Assembly: GCA_024695415.1 (NCBI GenBank)
Contig: JAILIE010000069.1
Coordinates: 1 to 62,893, forward strand
DNA from: Clostridiales bacterium
GTDB lineage: Bacteria > Bacillota > Clostridia > Christensenellales > Aristaeellaceae
Reading direction: 5' to 3'
Length of the DNA stretch: 62,893 nucleotides
The position numbers were made by a program, and so were the translations under genes. The notes under the pieces were generated by a model that ran no database searches, was not told the origin of the DNA, and was given only the letters and a program-made list of their open reading frames with translations. Below are positions 1-8,034 of the stretch, one piece after another (within the stretch, counting starts at the first letter, position 1; every line of letters begins with the position of its first letter).

Positions 1-34
1 AAAAAACCAGGCAGGAGCGGGTGCTCCTGCCTGG
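1..34 (-). terminator. Rho-independent terminator of hppA
   Basis: Read on the minus strand, a perfect 12-bp stem (7-18 with 23-34) with a four-base loop is followed by a run of six T. It lies 15 bases past the hppA stop codon. Confidence 0.92.
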
Positions 35-49
35 AGGATATTCGGGGGA

Positions 50-2209
50 TTACCGGATCAGCGTGATGTTCCGGAAGACGCTGACCAGGGTGTTGGCGAC
101 GGTGGACATGGTCTTGATGAAGATGTCCAGCGCAACGCCGACGACGTCCTTACGGGTATCGCCGACGGTGTCGCCGGTGACCGCGGCCTTGTGGGCAGCG
201 GTGCCCTTGCCGTGGCCTTCGAGCTCGCCGGATTCAATATACTTCTTGGCATTGTCGAATGCGCCGCCGGAGTTGCCCATGAAGATCGCGCGCGGGATTG
301 CCACGATGGTCGCGCCGATCAGCAGGCCGCCGACGAATTCCACACCGAAGATGAAGCCGCCGACCACCGGGATGACCATGGCCAGGATGGAGGGAACGAG
401 CATCTTCTTCAGCGCCTGGCGGGCGGCCAGGGAGATCATGCGGTTGTAGTCGGGCGTCTTCTTGCCGGCCAGCACTTCAGGCGTCAGCTGCTTGTCGCCC
501 TCGTCGGCCATCAGCTTGGCGGACTCGATCGTGTTGTCGGTCAGCATGGCGGAGAAGTATTCCACCAGGGCGCCGCCGATGATCGCGCCGGCGACGACGA
601 CGAAGGAAGCGATATTCAGGGTCATTTCCTTGCCGGCGGCGGTGTAGTTACCGACGTAGGAAACGATCAGGGACACGGTGGCAAAGGCGGCGGAACCGAT
701 GGCGAAGCCCTTGCCGACGGCCGCGGTGGTGTTGCCCACAGCGTCCAGCTTGTCGGTGATCACACGGACCTTGGCATCCAGGTGGCAGCTTTCGGCCAGA
801 CCGCCGGCGTTGTCCGCGATGGGGCCAAAGGCGTCGATCGAAACGGTGGTGCCGACGAAGGCCAGCATGCCCAGCGCGGCGACAGCCACGCCGTAGAGGC
901 CGGCCAGCTTACCGGAGACGAACAGCGCGATACCGATGACCAGGATCGGCAGCAGGCAGGAACGGGAGCCGATCGCGTCACCCTTGGTGATAACGAAGGC
1001 TTCGCCTTCCGGCGCCATGCCGGCCAGGGCCCGGGTGGGCTTATAATCCGTGGAGGTATAGTATTCGGTAATGGAGCCGATGGCCACGCCGCTGGCGATG
1101 CCCAGGACCGCGCAGATCCACGGGGTCGCCCAGCCGGCTACCCAGTTGTAGGTGTCCTTCAGGACGGAGGCGTCCACGTTCGCGAAGCAGATGGCCGCGG
1201 CGCCGAGGCCCAGGACCATGGTCAGGCCGGCGGAAATCCAGGTGGCCAGGTTCAGTTCCCGGGAAGGATTGTTGCCCATCTTCTTGAAGGCGGCGTAGAC
1301 CAGGCCCAGCAGGCAGCTGAGCAGGCCGGCGCCGGCGAGCAGGACGGGGAACAGGAGGGTGCCGTTGAAGACGCCTTCCAGCGCGGCCATGTTCTCAGCG
1401 AACTTGTCCTTGTACTGGCCGAAGAGGATGACGCCGATCATCAGGGTGGCGGAAATGGTGGCCACGAAGGATTCCAGCAGGTCGGAGCAGTTGCCGGCGA
1501 TGTCGTTCACGTTGTCGCCGATGAAGTCCGCGATGACGTTCGGCACGCGGGAGTCATCCTCGGGCAGGTCGTTCCGGACCTTGGCCAGGATATCGGCGGA
1601 GATGTCCGCCGCCTTGGTATAGTTGCCGCCGGCCACGCGGTTGAACATGGCGACCAGCGAGCAACCCAGGGAGTAGGTGGAGATCCGCATGATGGTGGGG
1701 TTGACGCCTTCGAGGGTGGCGAGGATACCGCCGCCCGCGACATCATGCTTCACATTGCCGAAAATGAACAGTACCGCCATCAGGCCCAGCAGGCCGAACG
1801 CCTGCACGGACAGGCCAGAAACGGAACCGCCGGCCAGGGCGACCTTCACGGTCTCGCCGATGGACATGCTCTCCTTCGCCTTATTCGCCGTACGCACGTT
1901 GGCGTAGGTGGCGGAGCGCATACCGATGACGCAGGCGCAGGAGGACATCAGGGCGCCGAAGAGGAACGTGATGCCCGCGGTCTTTTCCACAAAGAGGCTG
2001 AACACCACAGCCAGCACGGCCACCACGATGATGATGGTCCGGTATTCGGTCTTCATGAAAGTGTTCGCGCCGGAGCGGATGATGCCGGCCATTTCCGACA
2101 TTTCCTCCGTCCCTTCCGGCATTTTCTTGATCCGGAAATAATTGTACGCGACGTAGCCGATCGCGGCGACGATCACGCACAGAATCGGGATATACCATAC
2201 GCTGTCCAT
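50..2209 (-). CDS. hppA: Membrane-bound ion-pumping pyrophosphatase
   Basis: Multi-spanning integral membrane pyrophosphatase (719 aa) that couples PPi hydrolysis to H+ or Na+ export. The PPi/Mg-binding pattern D-xxx-D-xxx-K (AADISADILAKV) is followed by PEDDSR and DNVND, as in the family. The motif GNTTAA carries Ala where K+-independent enzymes have Lys, so a K+-dependent type is inferred. The stretch usually read as DVGADLVGKVE is altered here (DISADILAKVR), so this is a divergent member and the pumped ion cannot be assigned. I start at 2209 (MDSVWYIP) because AAGGAGA lies just upstream; an in-frame ATG seven codons earlier has no ribosome site. Monocistronic, with its own promoter and terminator. 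Confidence 0.93.
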   Translation of the reverse strand: MDSVWYIPILCVIVAAIGYVAYNYFRIKKMPEGTEEMSEMAGIIRSGANTFMKTEYRTIIIVVAVLAVVFSLFVEKTAGITFLFGALMSSCACVIGMRSATYANVRTANKAKESMSIGETVKVALAGGSVSGLSVQAFGLLGLMAVLFIFGNVKHDVAGGGILATLEGVNPTIMRISTYSLGCSLVAMFNRVAGGNYTKAADISADILAKVRNDLPEDDSRVPNVIADFIGDNVNDIAGNCSDLLESFVATISATLMIGVILFGQYKDKFAENMAALEGVFNGTLLFPVLLAGAGLLSCLLGLVYAAFKKMGNNPSRELNLATWISAGLTMVLGLGAAAICFANVDASVLKDTYNWVAGWATPWICAVLGIASGVAIGSITEYYTSTDYKPTRALAGMAPEGEAFVITKGDAIGSRSCLLPILVIGIALFVSGKLAGLYGVAVAALGMLAFVGTTVSIDAFGPIADNAGGLAESCHLDAKVRVITDKLDAVGNTTAAVGKGFAIGSAAFATVSLIVSYVGNYTAAGKEMTLNIASFVVVAGAIIGGALVEYFSAMLTDNTIESAKLMADEGDKQLTPEVLAGKKTPDYNRMISLAARQALKKMLVPSILAMVIPVVGGFIFGVEFVGGLLIGATIVAIPRAIFMGNSGGAFDNAKKYIESGELEGHGKGTAAHKAAVTGDTVGDTRKDVVGVALDIFIKTMSTVANTLVSVFRNITLIR

Positions 2210-2253
2210 AATCCCCATCTCCTTAAGCACATAATAGGATCGAATTCCGACCT

Positions 2254-2282
2254 ATTATATATAAAACAAAGGGGTTTTTCCA
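2254..2282 (-). promoter_or_regulatory. Putative hppA promoter
   Basis: On the minus strand, TGGAAA (2277-2282), 17 bases, then a perfect TATAAT (2254-2259), about 45 bases upstream of the hppA start. The -35 box is weak (4 of 6). Confidence 0.55.
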
Positions 2283-2328
2283 TTCCTTTTTTGGGAAATA
2301 ACCGGGATAATCCGGCAATTATTCCGGC

Positions 2329-2357
2329 TTGCCAATTGAAAAGGGACCTTTTATAAT
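2329..2357 (+). promoter_or_regulatory. Promoter of the phosphoesterase/MATE pair
   Basis: TTGCCA (2329-2334), 17-base spacer, TATAAT (2352-2357), 33 bases ahead of the GTG start at 2391. It diverges from the hppA promoter. Confidence 0.75.
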
Positions 2358-2390
2358 ATCCATACTGTTTCGGGAAGGAGGGGACGCGCG

Positions 2391-3470
2391 GTGAGACGGG
2401 AGAAAAACCAGTATATTTTTGCGTCCGATTCCGCCCGCCTGCAGCGGACCCACCGCTTCCGCAACGCGGTGCTGATCATCCTCCCGATCCTGATCGCGAC
2501 GGTGTTGATCACCAATGTGATGGTATCCCGCCATGTGCGGCTTACAGAGGTACGGCAGACGGTGCTGAACCTGCCGGCTGACCTGGAAGAATACTCCATC
2601 CTGCATATCAGCGACCTGCACGGGGCCCGGTACGGGGAAAAACAGAAGGCGATTGAGACCGCGCTGGGGAGCATCCGGTATTCCTGCGTCGTGATGACCG
2701 GGGATATGCTGGGGGAGGACCATGACGTGGAACCCCTGCTGGAGCTGATTGCCCTGCTGCCGGAAGAAACGCCGAAATACTATATTCCCGGGGACGAGGA
2801 CGGAGACTACCTGGACAGCCGCGCGCACAGCAGCCTTTCCGTCTTTACGGACTGGGCGGTGCGGCTTCAGGAGGCCGGGGTGGTGATTCTGGACCGGCCG
2901 GTGAAGGAAACCCGCGGGAAAGGAACCATCTGGTTCGTTCCGGAGGAACTGTACTCGGTCAACCTGGACGCGCTGGAAGACGTATACAACAACCAGCTCA
3001 AAAGCCTGAACGACCGGGCGGCCAGCCTGACGGCCGACGAGGCGGCCCGGATCCGCGTGCTGGAATACGAGCTGGAGCGGATCGGGGCGATCCGGGAAAG
3101 CAAAGCCGAATTCGACGCCGGGGACATCCAGGTGGTGCTGACCCATACCCCGCTGACGGAGGAATATATCCAGAACGTGATCTCCTGGAGCGGGAAAGAG
3201 GATTACTTCTCCATGCGGTATGCCGGGCTGATCCTGGCCGGGCATTACAACGGCGGGCAATGGCGCGTTCCCTTCGTCGGGGCGGTGTATGTGCCGGAGC
3301 TGGGGTGGTTTCCGGAGGATTCCGAGGTCCAGGGGATGAGTTATCCGCGGGGGATTCCGCAGTATATCAGCCCGGGGCTGGGGTCGGACCCGCATTATGA
3401 CTGGATGAAGGGGAGATTGTTTAATCCGCCGGTGATTACGCGGATTACGCTGACAAGATACGCAAAGTAA
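2391..3470 (+). CDS. Membrane-anchored metallophosphoesterase-like protein, degenerate active site
   Basis: A 359-aa protein with a short cytoplasmic N-terminus, one membrane segment (about 25-45) and a calcineurin-like phosphoesterase fold outside. Motif I is kept (HISDLHG, D75/H77) and so is the GD of motif II (G104-D105). Motif III, normally GNH(D/E), reads GDED (134-137). The final motif, normally GHxHGGQ, reads GHYNGGQ (284-290). Two metal ligands are therefore missing and catalysis is doubtful. A helical insert (about 188-240) separates the motifs. GTG start with GGAAGGAGGGG upstream; 20 bases precede the MATE gene, so the two are probably cotranscribed. It could be a binding protein rather than an enzyme. 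Confidence 0.72.
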   Translation: MRREKNQYIFASDSARLQRTHRFRNAVLIILPILIATVLITNVMVSRHVRLTEVRQTVLNLPADLEEYSILHISDLHGARYGEKQKAIETALGSIRYSCVVMTGDMLGEDHDVEPLLELIALLPEETPKYYIPGDEDGDYLDSRAHSSLSVFTDWAVRLQEAGVVILDRPVKETRGKGTIWFVPEELYSVNLDALEDVYNNQLKSLNDRAASLTADEAARIRVLEYELERIGAIRESKAEFDAGDIQVVLTHTPLTEEYIQNVISWSGKEDYFSMRYAGLILAGHYNGGQWRVPFVGAVYVPELGWFPEDSEVQGMSYPRGIPQYISPGLGSDPHYDWMKGRLFNPPVITRITLTRYAK

Positions 3471-3490
3471 ACCGGAAGGAGGGGCGGGCG

Positions 3491-4873
3491 GTGCTGAGAT
3501 TCTGGAATCGGAGAAGCAAAAAGCACGAGATCGATATGACCGAAGGCCCGCTTCTGCCTAAAATCCTGTCGTTCTCCGGGCCGCTGGTGCTGACGGGCAT
3601 CATGCAGCTTTTATACAACGCGGCGGATGTGATCGTGGTCGGGAACTACGCGGACGGGCATGAGCCGCTGGCGGCGGTGTCCTCCACCGGATCGCTGATC
3701 AACCTGCTGGTGAATATATTCATGGGGCTGAGCGTCGGCGCGAGCGTCGTGATCGCCCGGCGGTACGGGGCGCGGGACGTGCCCGGGATGCGGAAGGCGG
3801 AGCATACGGCGATGACTGTCGCACTGCTGACCGGATTCGGCGTCGGCCTGTTCGGCTTCCTGATGGCCCGGCCGCTGCTGGAGATGATGGGATCGCCGGC
3901 GGACGTGATCGACGGGGCGACCCTGTATGTTAAAATCTATTTCCTGGGGATGCCGGCCAACATGCTTTACACCTTCGGCGCCGCTGTGCTGCGGGCGGTG
4001 GGGGATACAAAGCGGCCGATGTTCTACCTGATGATCGCCGGGCTGGTGAACGTGCTGCTGAACCTGGTGCTGGTGATCGTTTTCCATATGGACGTGGCCG
4101 GCGTGGCTATCGCCACGGTGGCGAGCCAGGTGATCAGCATGATCCTGGTGCTGACCTGCCTGCTCCGCACGCGCGGCGTGATCCAGCTGGTGATCAGCGA
4201 ATGCCGGATCGACCGGAAGAGCCTGCGGGAGATCATCCGGATCGGGCTGCCGGCCGGACTGCAGGGGAGCCTGTTCTCCATCTCCAACGTGCTGATCCAG
4301 TCCTCGGTGAATTCCTTCGGGTCGGTGGTCATGGCCGGGAACGGCGTGGCCTGCAATATCGAGGGTTTCGTCTATACGGCAATGAACGCGCAGCACCAGG
4401 CGGACATGACATTCGCCAGCCAGAACTACGGCGCGGGCAAGCCGGACCGGGTCCGGAAGACCCTGTGGTGCTGCCTGGGCGCCGTGACGGTGACCGGGCT
4501 GGCGATGGGCCTGGTGATCCGCCTGTTCGGCGCGCCGCTGATGGGCCTGTACAATTCGGATCCGGACGTGATCAGCGCCGGCCTGGTCCGGATGGACGTG
4601 ATCCTTCCCACCTATTTCCTGTGCGGGCTGATGGACGTGATGGTCGGCCAGCTGCGCGGAATCGGCTATTCCATCATGCCGATGATCGTATCCCTGACCG
4701 GCGCGTGCCTGTTCCGGATCGTCTGGATCCTGACGGTATTCGCCGCGAATCCCACGCCGACCATCCTGTATCTGTCCTATCCCATTTCCTGGTTTGTGAC
4801 GTTCGCGGCGCACGGCGCCTGCTACCTGCTGTCCGCCCGGAAACGCCTGAATACCCTGCGCGCCGCGGATTGA
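3491..4873 (+). CDS. MATE-family multidrug/Na+ antiporter
   Basis: A 460-aa polytopic protein with the two-fold repeated twelve-helix layout of MATE exporters, which extrude cationic drugs or metabolites using an Na+ or H+ gradient. The N-terminal half shows the typical pattern LYNAADVIVVGNY followed by GLSVGASVVIARRYGAR, and the second half repeats it (SQNYGAGKPDRV). Length matches the family (about 450). GTG start with AAGGAGGGG upstream. It follows the phosphoesterase-like gene in one transcript; no regulator gene is adjacent, and the substrate cannot be read from sequence. Confidence 0.9.
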   Translation: MLRFWNRRSKKHEIDMTEGPLLPKILSFSGPLVLTGIMQLLYNAADVIVVGNYADGHEPLAAVSSTGSLINLLVNIFMGLSVGASVVIARRYGARDVPGMRKAEHTAMTVALLTGFGVGLFGFLMARPLLEMMGSPADVIDGATLYVKIYFLGMPANMLYTFGAAVLRAVGDTKRPMFYLMIAGLVNVLLNLVLVIVFHMDVAGVAIATVASQVISMILVLTCLLRTRGVIQLVISECRIDRKSLREIIRIGLPAGLQGSLFSISNVLIQSSVNSFGSVVMAGNGVACNIEGFVYTAMNAQHQADMTFASQNYGAGKPDRVRKTLWCCLGAVTVTGLAMGLVIRLFGAPLMGLYNSDPDVISAGLVRMDVILPTYFLCGLMDVMVGQLRGIGYSIMPMIVSLTGACLFRIVWILTVFAANPTPTILYLSYPISWFVTFAAHGACYLLSARKRLNTLRAAD

Positions 4874-4898
4874 CAAACCCGCGGGAGCGCCTTATCAT
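4870..4898 (+). promoter_or_regulatory. Consensus promoter overlapping the MATE stop codon
   Basis: Perfect TTGACA (4870-4875), 17 bases, TATCAT (4893-4898). It overlaps the last codons of the MATE gene and sits 45 bases ahead of the next start. Confidence 0.75.
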
Positions 4899-4942
4899 GA
4901 GAGCATCGGATGAAAACGGACCCTTCGCGGAGGTGGCCGGAC

Positions 4943-5443
4943 ATGAACGATGCTCTTTTTGCCGCGCGGGAAAAACTGAAAACGGTGACACCGCTGAAGA
5001 GGGACTGCGGAAAAATCTGCGGCGCCCGCTGTTGCCGTTCCCTGGACGGGGAGGAAACCGGCATGCTGCTGTTTCCCGGCGAGGAGGAGGAATACCGCGG
5101 AAGGCCCGGATGGAAGGTGCTGGATACGGAAAGGGGCCCCCTGGCGGTCTGCCCGGGGACGTGTGAGCGGGACGGACGCCCGCTGGCGTGCCGGATGTTC
5201 CCGCTGCTGCCCGTGATCCGGGAGGCGGGAACGGCCGCAGAGACGGACCTGCGGGCCGGCACGGTCTGCCCCCTGGCGCGGCAGGGAATCCGCGCCATGG
5301 ATCCCGCGTTCGTGGAAGCGGTGAAGGAGGCAGGCGCCCTGCTGGCGGCGGACCCGGCGCAGCGGGCGTTCCTGGAGCGGCTGGCCGCGGAGCAGGAGGA
5401 GCTCAGGCAGATGAAAAGGGAATGGAGGGGAAAGCATGTTTGA
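4943..5443 (+). CDS. Cysteine-cluster protein, YkgJ-like
   Basis: A 166-aa soluble protein with a dense N-terminal Cys cluster (CGKICGARCC) followed by GMLLFPGEE and later CPGTC, CRMFP and CPLA. This resembles the YkgJ-type zinc/iron-chelating cysteine-cluster proteins; the biochemical role is unknown. I take the ATG at 4943 because GGAGG lies nine bases upstream; the in-frame ATG at 4910 has no ribosome site and lies about where transcription should start. Its end overlaps the methyltransferase gene by eight bases, so the two are translationally linked. Confidence 0.7.
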   Translation: MNDALFAAREKLKTVTPLKRDCGKICGARCCRSLDGEETGMLLFPGEEEEYRGRPGWKVLDTERGPLAVCPGTCERDGRPLACRMFPLLPVIREAGTAAETDLRAGTVCPLARQGIRAMDPAFVEAVKEAGALLAADPAQRAFLERLAAEQEELRQMKREWRGKHV

Positions 5444-6653
5444 ACAGGTCGGCGTCCATCGGGAAGTATACGGAAACGGGGAGAACCTGCTGGTCTGCGG
5501 AAATGTGATGTCCCCTCCGGAGGAAATCACGAACCTGGCGGGACAGGCGCAGTGCGTATACCTGGATCCCCCGTTCATGACCGGAGAGAAGTTTGAGCGG
5601 ACCCGGCCCTACGGGGAAAAGGGGTGGAAGAAAGGCACGCCGGTCGTCCGGTTCAAGGGGTATGAGGACCGGTTCGCGGGGGAGAAGGACTACCGGAAGC
5701 TGCTGCGGAAGATGGTGAAAACCTCCTGGAGCCTGCTGAAGCCGGATGGGGTTTTCTATCTCCACCTGGACTGGCGGATGGCCGCGCAGGCGCGCATCAT
5801 CTGTGACCAGGTGTTCGGGAAGAACCAGTTCCTGAATGAGATTATCTGGAGCTACGAGAGCGGGGGACGGAGCAAGAAGTTCTTCTCCCGGAAGCATGAC
5901 ACGATCCTTTTGTACGCGCGGAGCCGGAAGTACCGGTTCGACATCACGAAGGTGCCGCTGGACCGGTCGACGAAACGCCGGAACCATATGGCGCGCGGCG
6001 TGGACGACCAGGGAAGGCTGTATTCCAGCATCGTGACCCGCGGGAAGGAATACCGGTACTATGACGACGAGCCGGTTTATCCGGGCGACGTATGGACGGA
6101 TATCAGCCACCTGCAGCAGCGGGATCCGGAACGGACGGGATATCCGACCCAGAAGCCCCTGAAGCTGCTGGAGCGGCTGCTGCTGCCGGCGACGGAGCCG
6201 GGAGACCTGGTGGTGGACCTTTGCTTCGGCAGCGGGACCACGCTGGAGGCGGCCCAGCGGCTGGACTGCCGCTTCGCGGGACTGGACGCGAACCCCGAGG
6301 CGGCGGCCATCGCCCTTTCCCGGCTGAAGACGGAGAACCTGACTGTGATCTGCCCCTGCGGAAAGGGGAAGGCGGGACTGGTGACCGAGGAATCCGACGG
6401 CCGGTTCTTTATGGGCGGCCTGGAGACGGACAACCCGGCTTTCCCGGCTTCGGCGACCCCCGCGGACAACCTGGAGGCATGGGAGACCGGGCGGATCGAG
6501 GAAGGGGTGTTCTACGCGGAGCAGACCTGGCGCCGCAGCTTCCGGTATCCGGAACTGGTGCAGGCCCTGAAGACGGATCCGGAGCAAATCCGCGCGGTGA
6601 TGACCACGGACGCGGCCGGTATCCGGAGGGCGTTCCGGAGAAGCGAAGAATAA
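5436..6653 (+). CDS. Orphan DNA methyltransferase (N6-adenine or N4-cytosine, DPPF type)
   Basis: A 405-aa SAM-dependent DNA amino-methyltransferase. The catalytic motif IV is VYLDPPF (about 42-47) and the SAM-binding motif I, VVDLCFGSGTT, comes later (about 258-268), which is the beta-class order. The central region holds the putative target-recognition part (SYESGGRSKKFFSRKHD). About 110 residues after motif I (from about 295) form an extension I do not recognise. No restriction endonuclease or specificity subunit is next to it, so it is an orphan enzyme. Start ATG with GGAGGGG upstream; overlaps the preceding gene by eight bases and lies just ahead of recA, which has its own promoter. The recognition sequence cannot be predicted. 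Confidence 0.88.
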   Translation: MFEQVGVHREVYGNGENLLVCGNVMSPPEEITNLAGQAQCVYLDPPFMTGEKFERTRPYGEKGWKKGTPVVRFKGYEDRFAGEKDYRKLLRKMVKTSWSLLKPDGVFYLHLDWRMAAQARIICDQVFGKNQFLNEIIWSYESGGRSKKFFSRKHDTILLYARSRKYRFDITKVPLDRSTKRRNHMARGVDDQGRLYSSIVTRGKEYRYYDDEPVYPGDVWTDISHLQQRDPERTGYPTQKPLKLLERLLLPATEPGDLVVDLCFGSGTTLEAAQRLDCRFAGLDANPEAAAIALSRLKTENLTVICPCGKGKAGLVTEESDGRFFMGGLETDNPAFPASATPADNLEAWETGRIEEGVFYAEQTWRRSFRYPELVQALKTDPEQIRAVMTTDAAGIRRAFRRSEE

Positions 6654-6663
6654 AACATTTCCC

Positions 6664-6692
6664 TTGTGTTTTCATGCTGCCGGTGGTAGGAT
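6664..6692 (+). promoter_or_regulatory. recA promoter
   Basis: TTGTGT (6664-6669), 17 bases, TAGGAT (6687-6692). The leader then holds a small hairpin with a TTCG loop (6708-6721). No GAAC-N4-GTTC LexA box is visible, so SOS control of the Bacillus kind is not supported here. Confidence 0.6.
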
Positions 6693-6750
6693 GAGCGTGC
6701 ATGAAAGATCGCTTCGGCGATGAGATCTGAAGAGTGAAAGGATGAGCAAC

Positions 6751-7887
6751 ATGGCAGCAAAGAAACCGACAAAACCCGAGAAAGACACCGCTGTTTCCAA
6801 CGTACAGGAGGAAAAGCTCAAGGCGCTGGAACACGCGCTGGCGGACCTGGACAAGCAGTTCGGAAAAGGCGCGGTCATCCGGATGGGCGCTGAGGCGACG
6901 AACCGGGACATCCCGGTGATTCCGACCGGATGCCTGACCCTGGATTACGCGCTGGGCGTCGGCGGGATTCCCCGGGGACGCATTGTGGAGATATACGGAC
7001 CGGAATCCTCCGGTAAGACGACGGTGGCGCTGCATGTGGTCGCCCAGGCCCAGAAAGCCGGCGGCATCGCGGCGTTTGTGGACGCGGAGCACGCGCTGGA
7101 TCCCGTGTACGCCCAGAAGCTGGGCGTCAAGGTGGACGAGCTTTATGTTTCCCAGCCGGATACCGGCGAACAGGCCCTGGAGATCACCGAAGCGCTGGTG
7201 CGCAGCGGCGCGCTGGACGTGGTCGTCATCGACTCGGTGGCCGCGCTGGTGCCGAAGGCGGAAATCGACGGCGAAATGGGCGATTCCTTTGTCGGCCTGC
7301 AGGCCCGCCTGATGAGCCAGGCCCTGCGGAAGCTGACCGGCGTAATCAACAAAACCGGCTGCGTGGCGATTTTCATCAACCAGCTGCGCGAGAAGGTCGG
7401 CGTGATGTACGGAAACCCGGAGACCACGCCCGGCGGACGCGCCCTGAAGTTCTACTCCTCCGTCCGGCTGGACGTCCGCAAGGGCGAGCAGCTGAAGAAC
7501 GGCAGCGAGGTGGTCGGCAACCGGACGAAGGTCAAGGTGGTCAAGAACAAGGTAGCCCCGCCCTTCCGCGTCGCGGAGTTCGACATCATCTACGGCGAGG
7601 GCATCAGCGCGGAGGGAACGCTGCTGGACCTGGCGGTGGAAAAGGACATTATCCACAAGAGCGGCGCCTTCTTCTCCTATAACGACCAGCGCCTGGCCCA
7701 GGGCCGGGACAACGCCCGCACCTACCTGAAGGAGCATCCGGAGCTGGCGGCGGAGATCGACCAGAAGGTCCGCGCCATCCTCTTCGCGCCCAAGGACATC
7801 ACCCCGGAGGAGCAGACGGCCGTCAACGCCCAGGAGGCGGAGGAAGAGGACGACCTGGCCCTGCTGGAGGAGGATCTCGGGGAATAA
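6751..7887 (+). CDS. recA: Recombinase RecA
   Basis: A 378-aa RecA that forms filaments on single-stranded DNA and catalyses homologous pairing and LexA-type self-cleavage. The Walker A motif GPESSGKTT lies near residue 85, followed by the conserved DAEHALDP and the L2-loop region with the family pattern [21 protein letters not shown] split by no gap. The C-terminal tail is acidic (EAEEEDD). The ATG at 6751 is preferred because AAAGGATGA ends at a suitable distance; an ATG nine bases earlier sits almost on that ribosome site. Monocistronic; the CIRCE inverted repeat and T-rich stretch downstream could also serve as its terminator. Confidence 0.97.
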   Translation: MAAKKPTKPEKDTAVSNVQEEKLKALEHALADLDKQFGKGAVIRMGAEATNRDIPVIPTGCLTLDYALGVGGIPRGRIVEIYGPESSGKTTVALHVVAQAQKAGGIAAFVDAEHALDPVYAQKLGVKVDELYVSQPDTGEQALEITEALVRSGALDVVVIDSVAALVPKAEIDGEMGDSFVGLQARLMSQALRKLTGVINKTGCVAIFINQLREKVGVMYGNPETTPGGRALKFYSSVRLDVRKGEQLKNGSEVVGNRTKVKVVKNKVAPPFRVAEFDIIYGEGISAEGTLLDLAVEKDIIHKSGAFFSYNDQRLAQGRDNARTYLKEHPELAAEIDQKVRAILFAPKDITPEEQTAVNAQEAEEEDDLALLEEDLGE

Positions 7888-7907
7888 CAGACCGGAACAG
7901 CACATTA

Positions 7908-7934
7908 TTAGCACTCGCCGCCGGCGAGTGCTAA
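7908..7934 (+). promoter_or_regulatory. CIRCE operator (HrcA binding site)
   Basis: A perfect CIRCE element: TTAGCACTC, nine bases, GAGTGCTAA. HrcA, the heat-shock repressor of class I genes, binds this sequence. It lies eight bases ahead of the -35 box of htpG. On the recA transcript the same inverted repeat, followed by a T-rich stretch, may act as a terminator. Confidence 0.95.
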
Positions 7935-7941
7935 TTTCTTC

Positions 7942-7970
7942 TTGCTTTTGTCCGCCTCCGGTGCTACAAT
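7942..7970 (+). promoter_or_regulatory. htpG promoter
   Basis: TTGCTT (7942-7947), 17 bases, TACAAT (7965-7970), immediately downstream of the CIRCE element. Confidence 0.7.
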
Positions 7971-8034
7971 ACCGGCGGAACAAAGAAAATCAAGCTTCGG
8001 AAGAGTTTCCGGGGCTTCGGGAGGCAAAGGCATT

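Noticed and set aside
191-2356. 721-codon open frame on the plus strand opposite hppA
   Set aside because: Its translation is rich in Gly, His, Asp and Gln with no domain, typical of the antisense of a GC-rich gene. hppA on the other strand is an unmistakable family match.
4910-4942. Earlier start of the Cys-cluster protein at 4910
   Set aside because: No ribosome site and very near the expected transcription start; GGAGG fits the ATG at 4943.
6655-6750. LexA/SOS box ahead of recA
   Set aside because: No GAAC-N4-GTTC or close variant in the leader or promoter.
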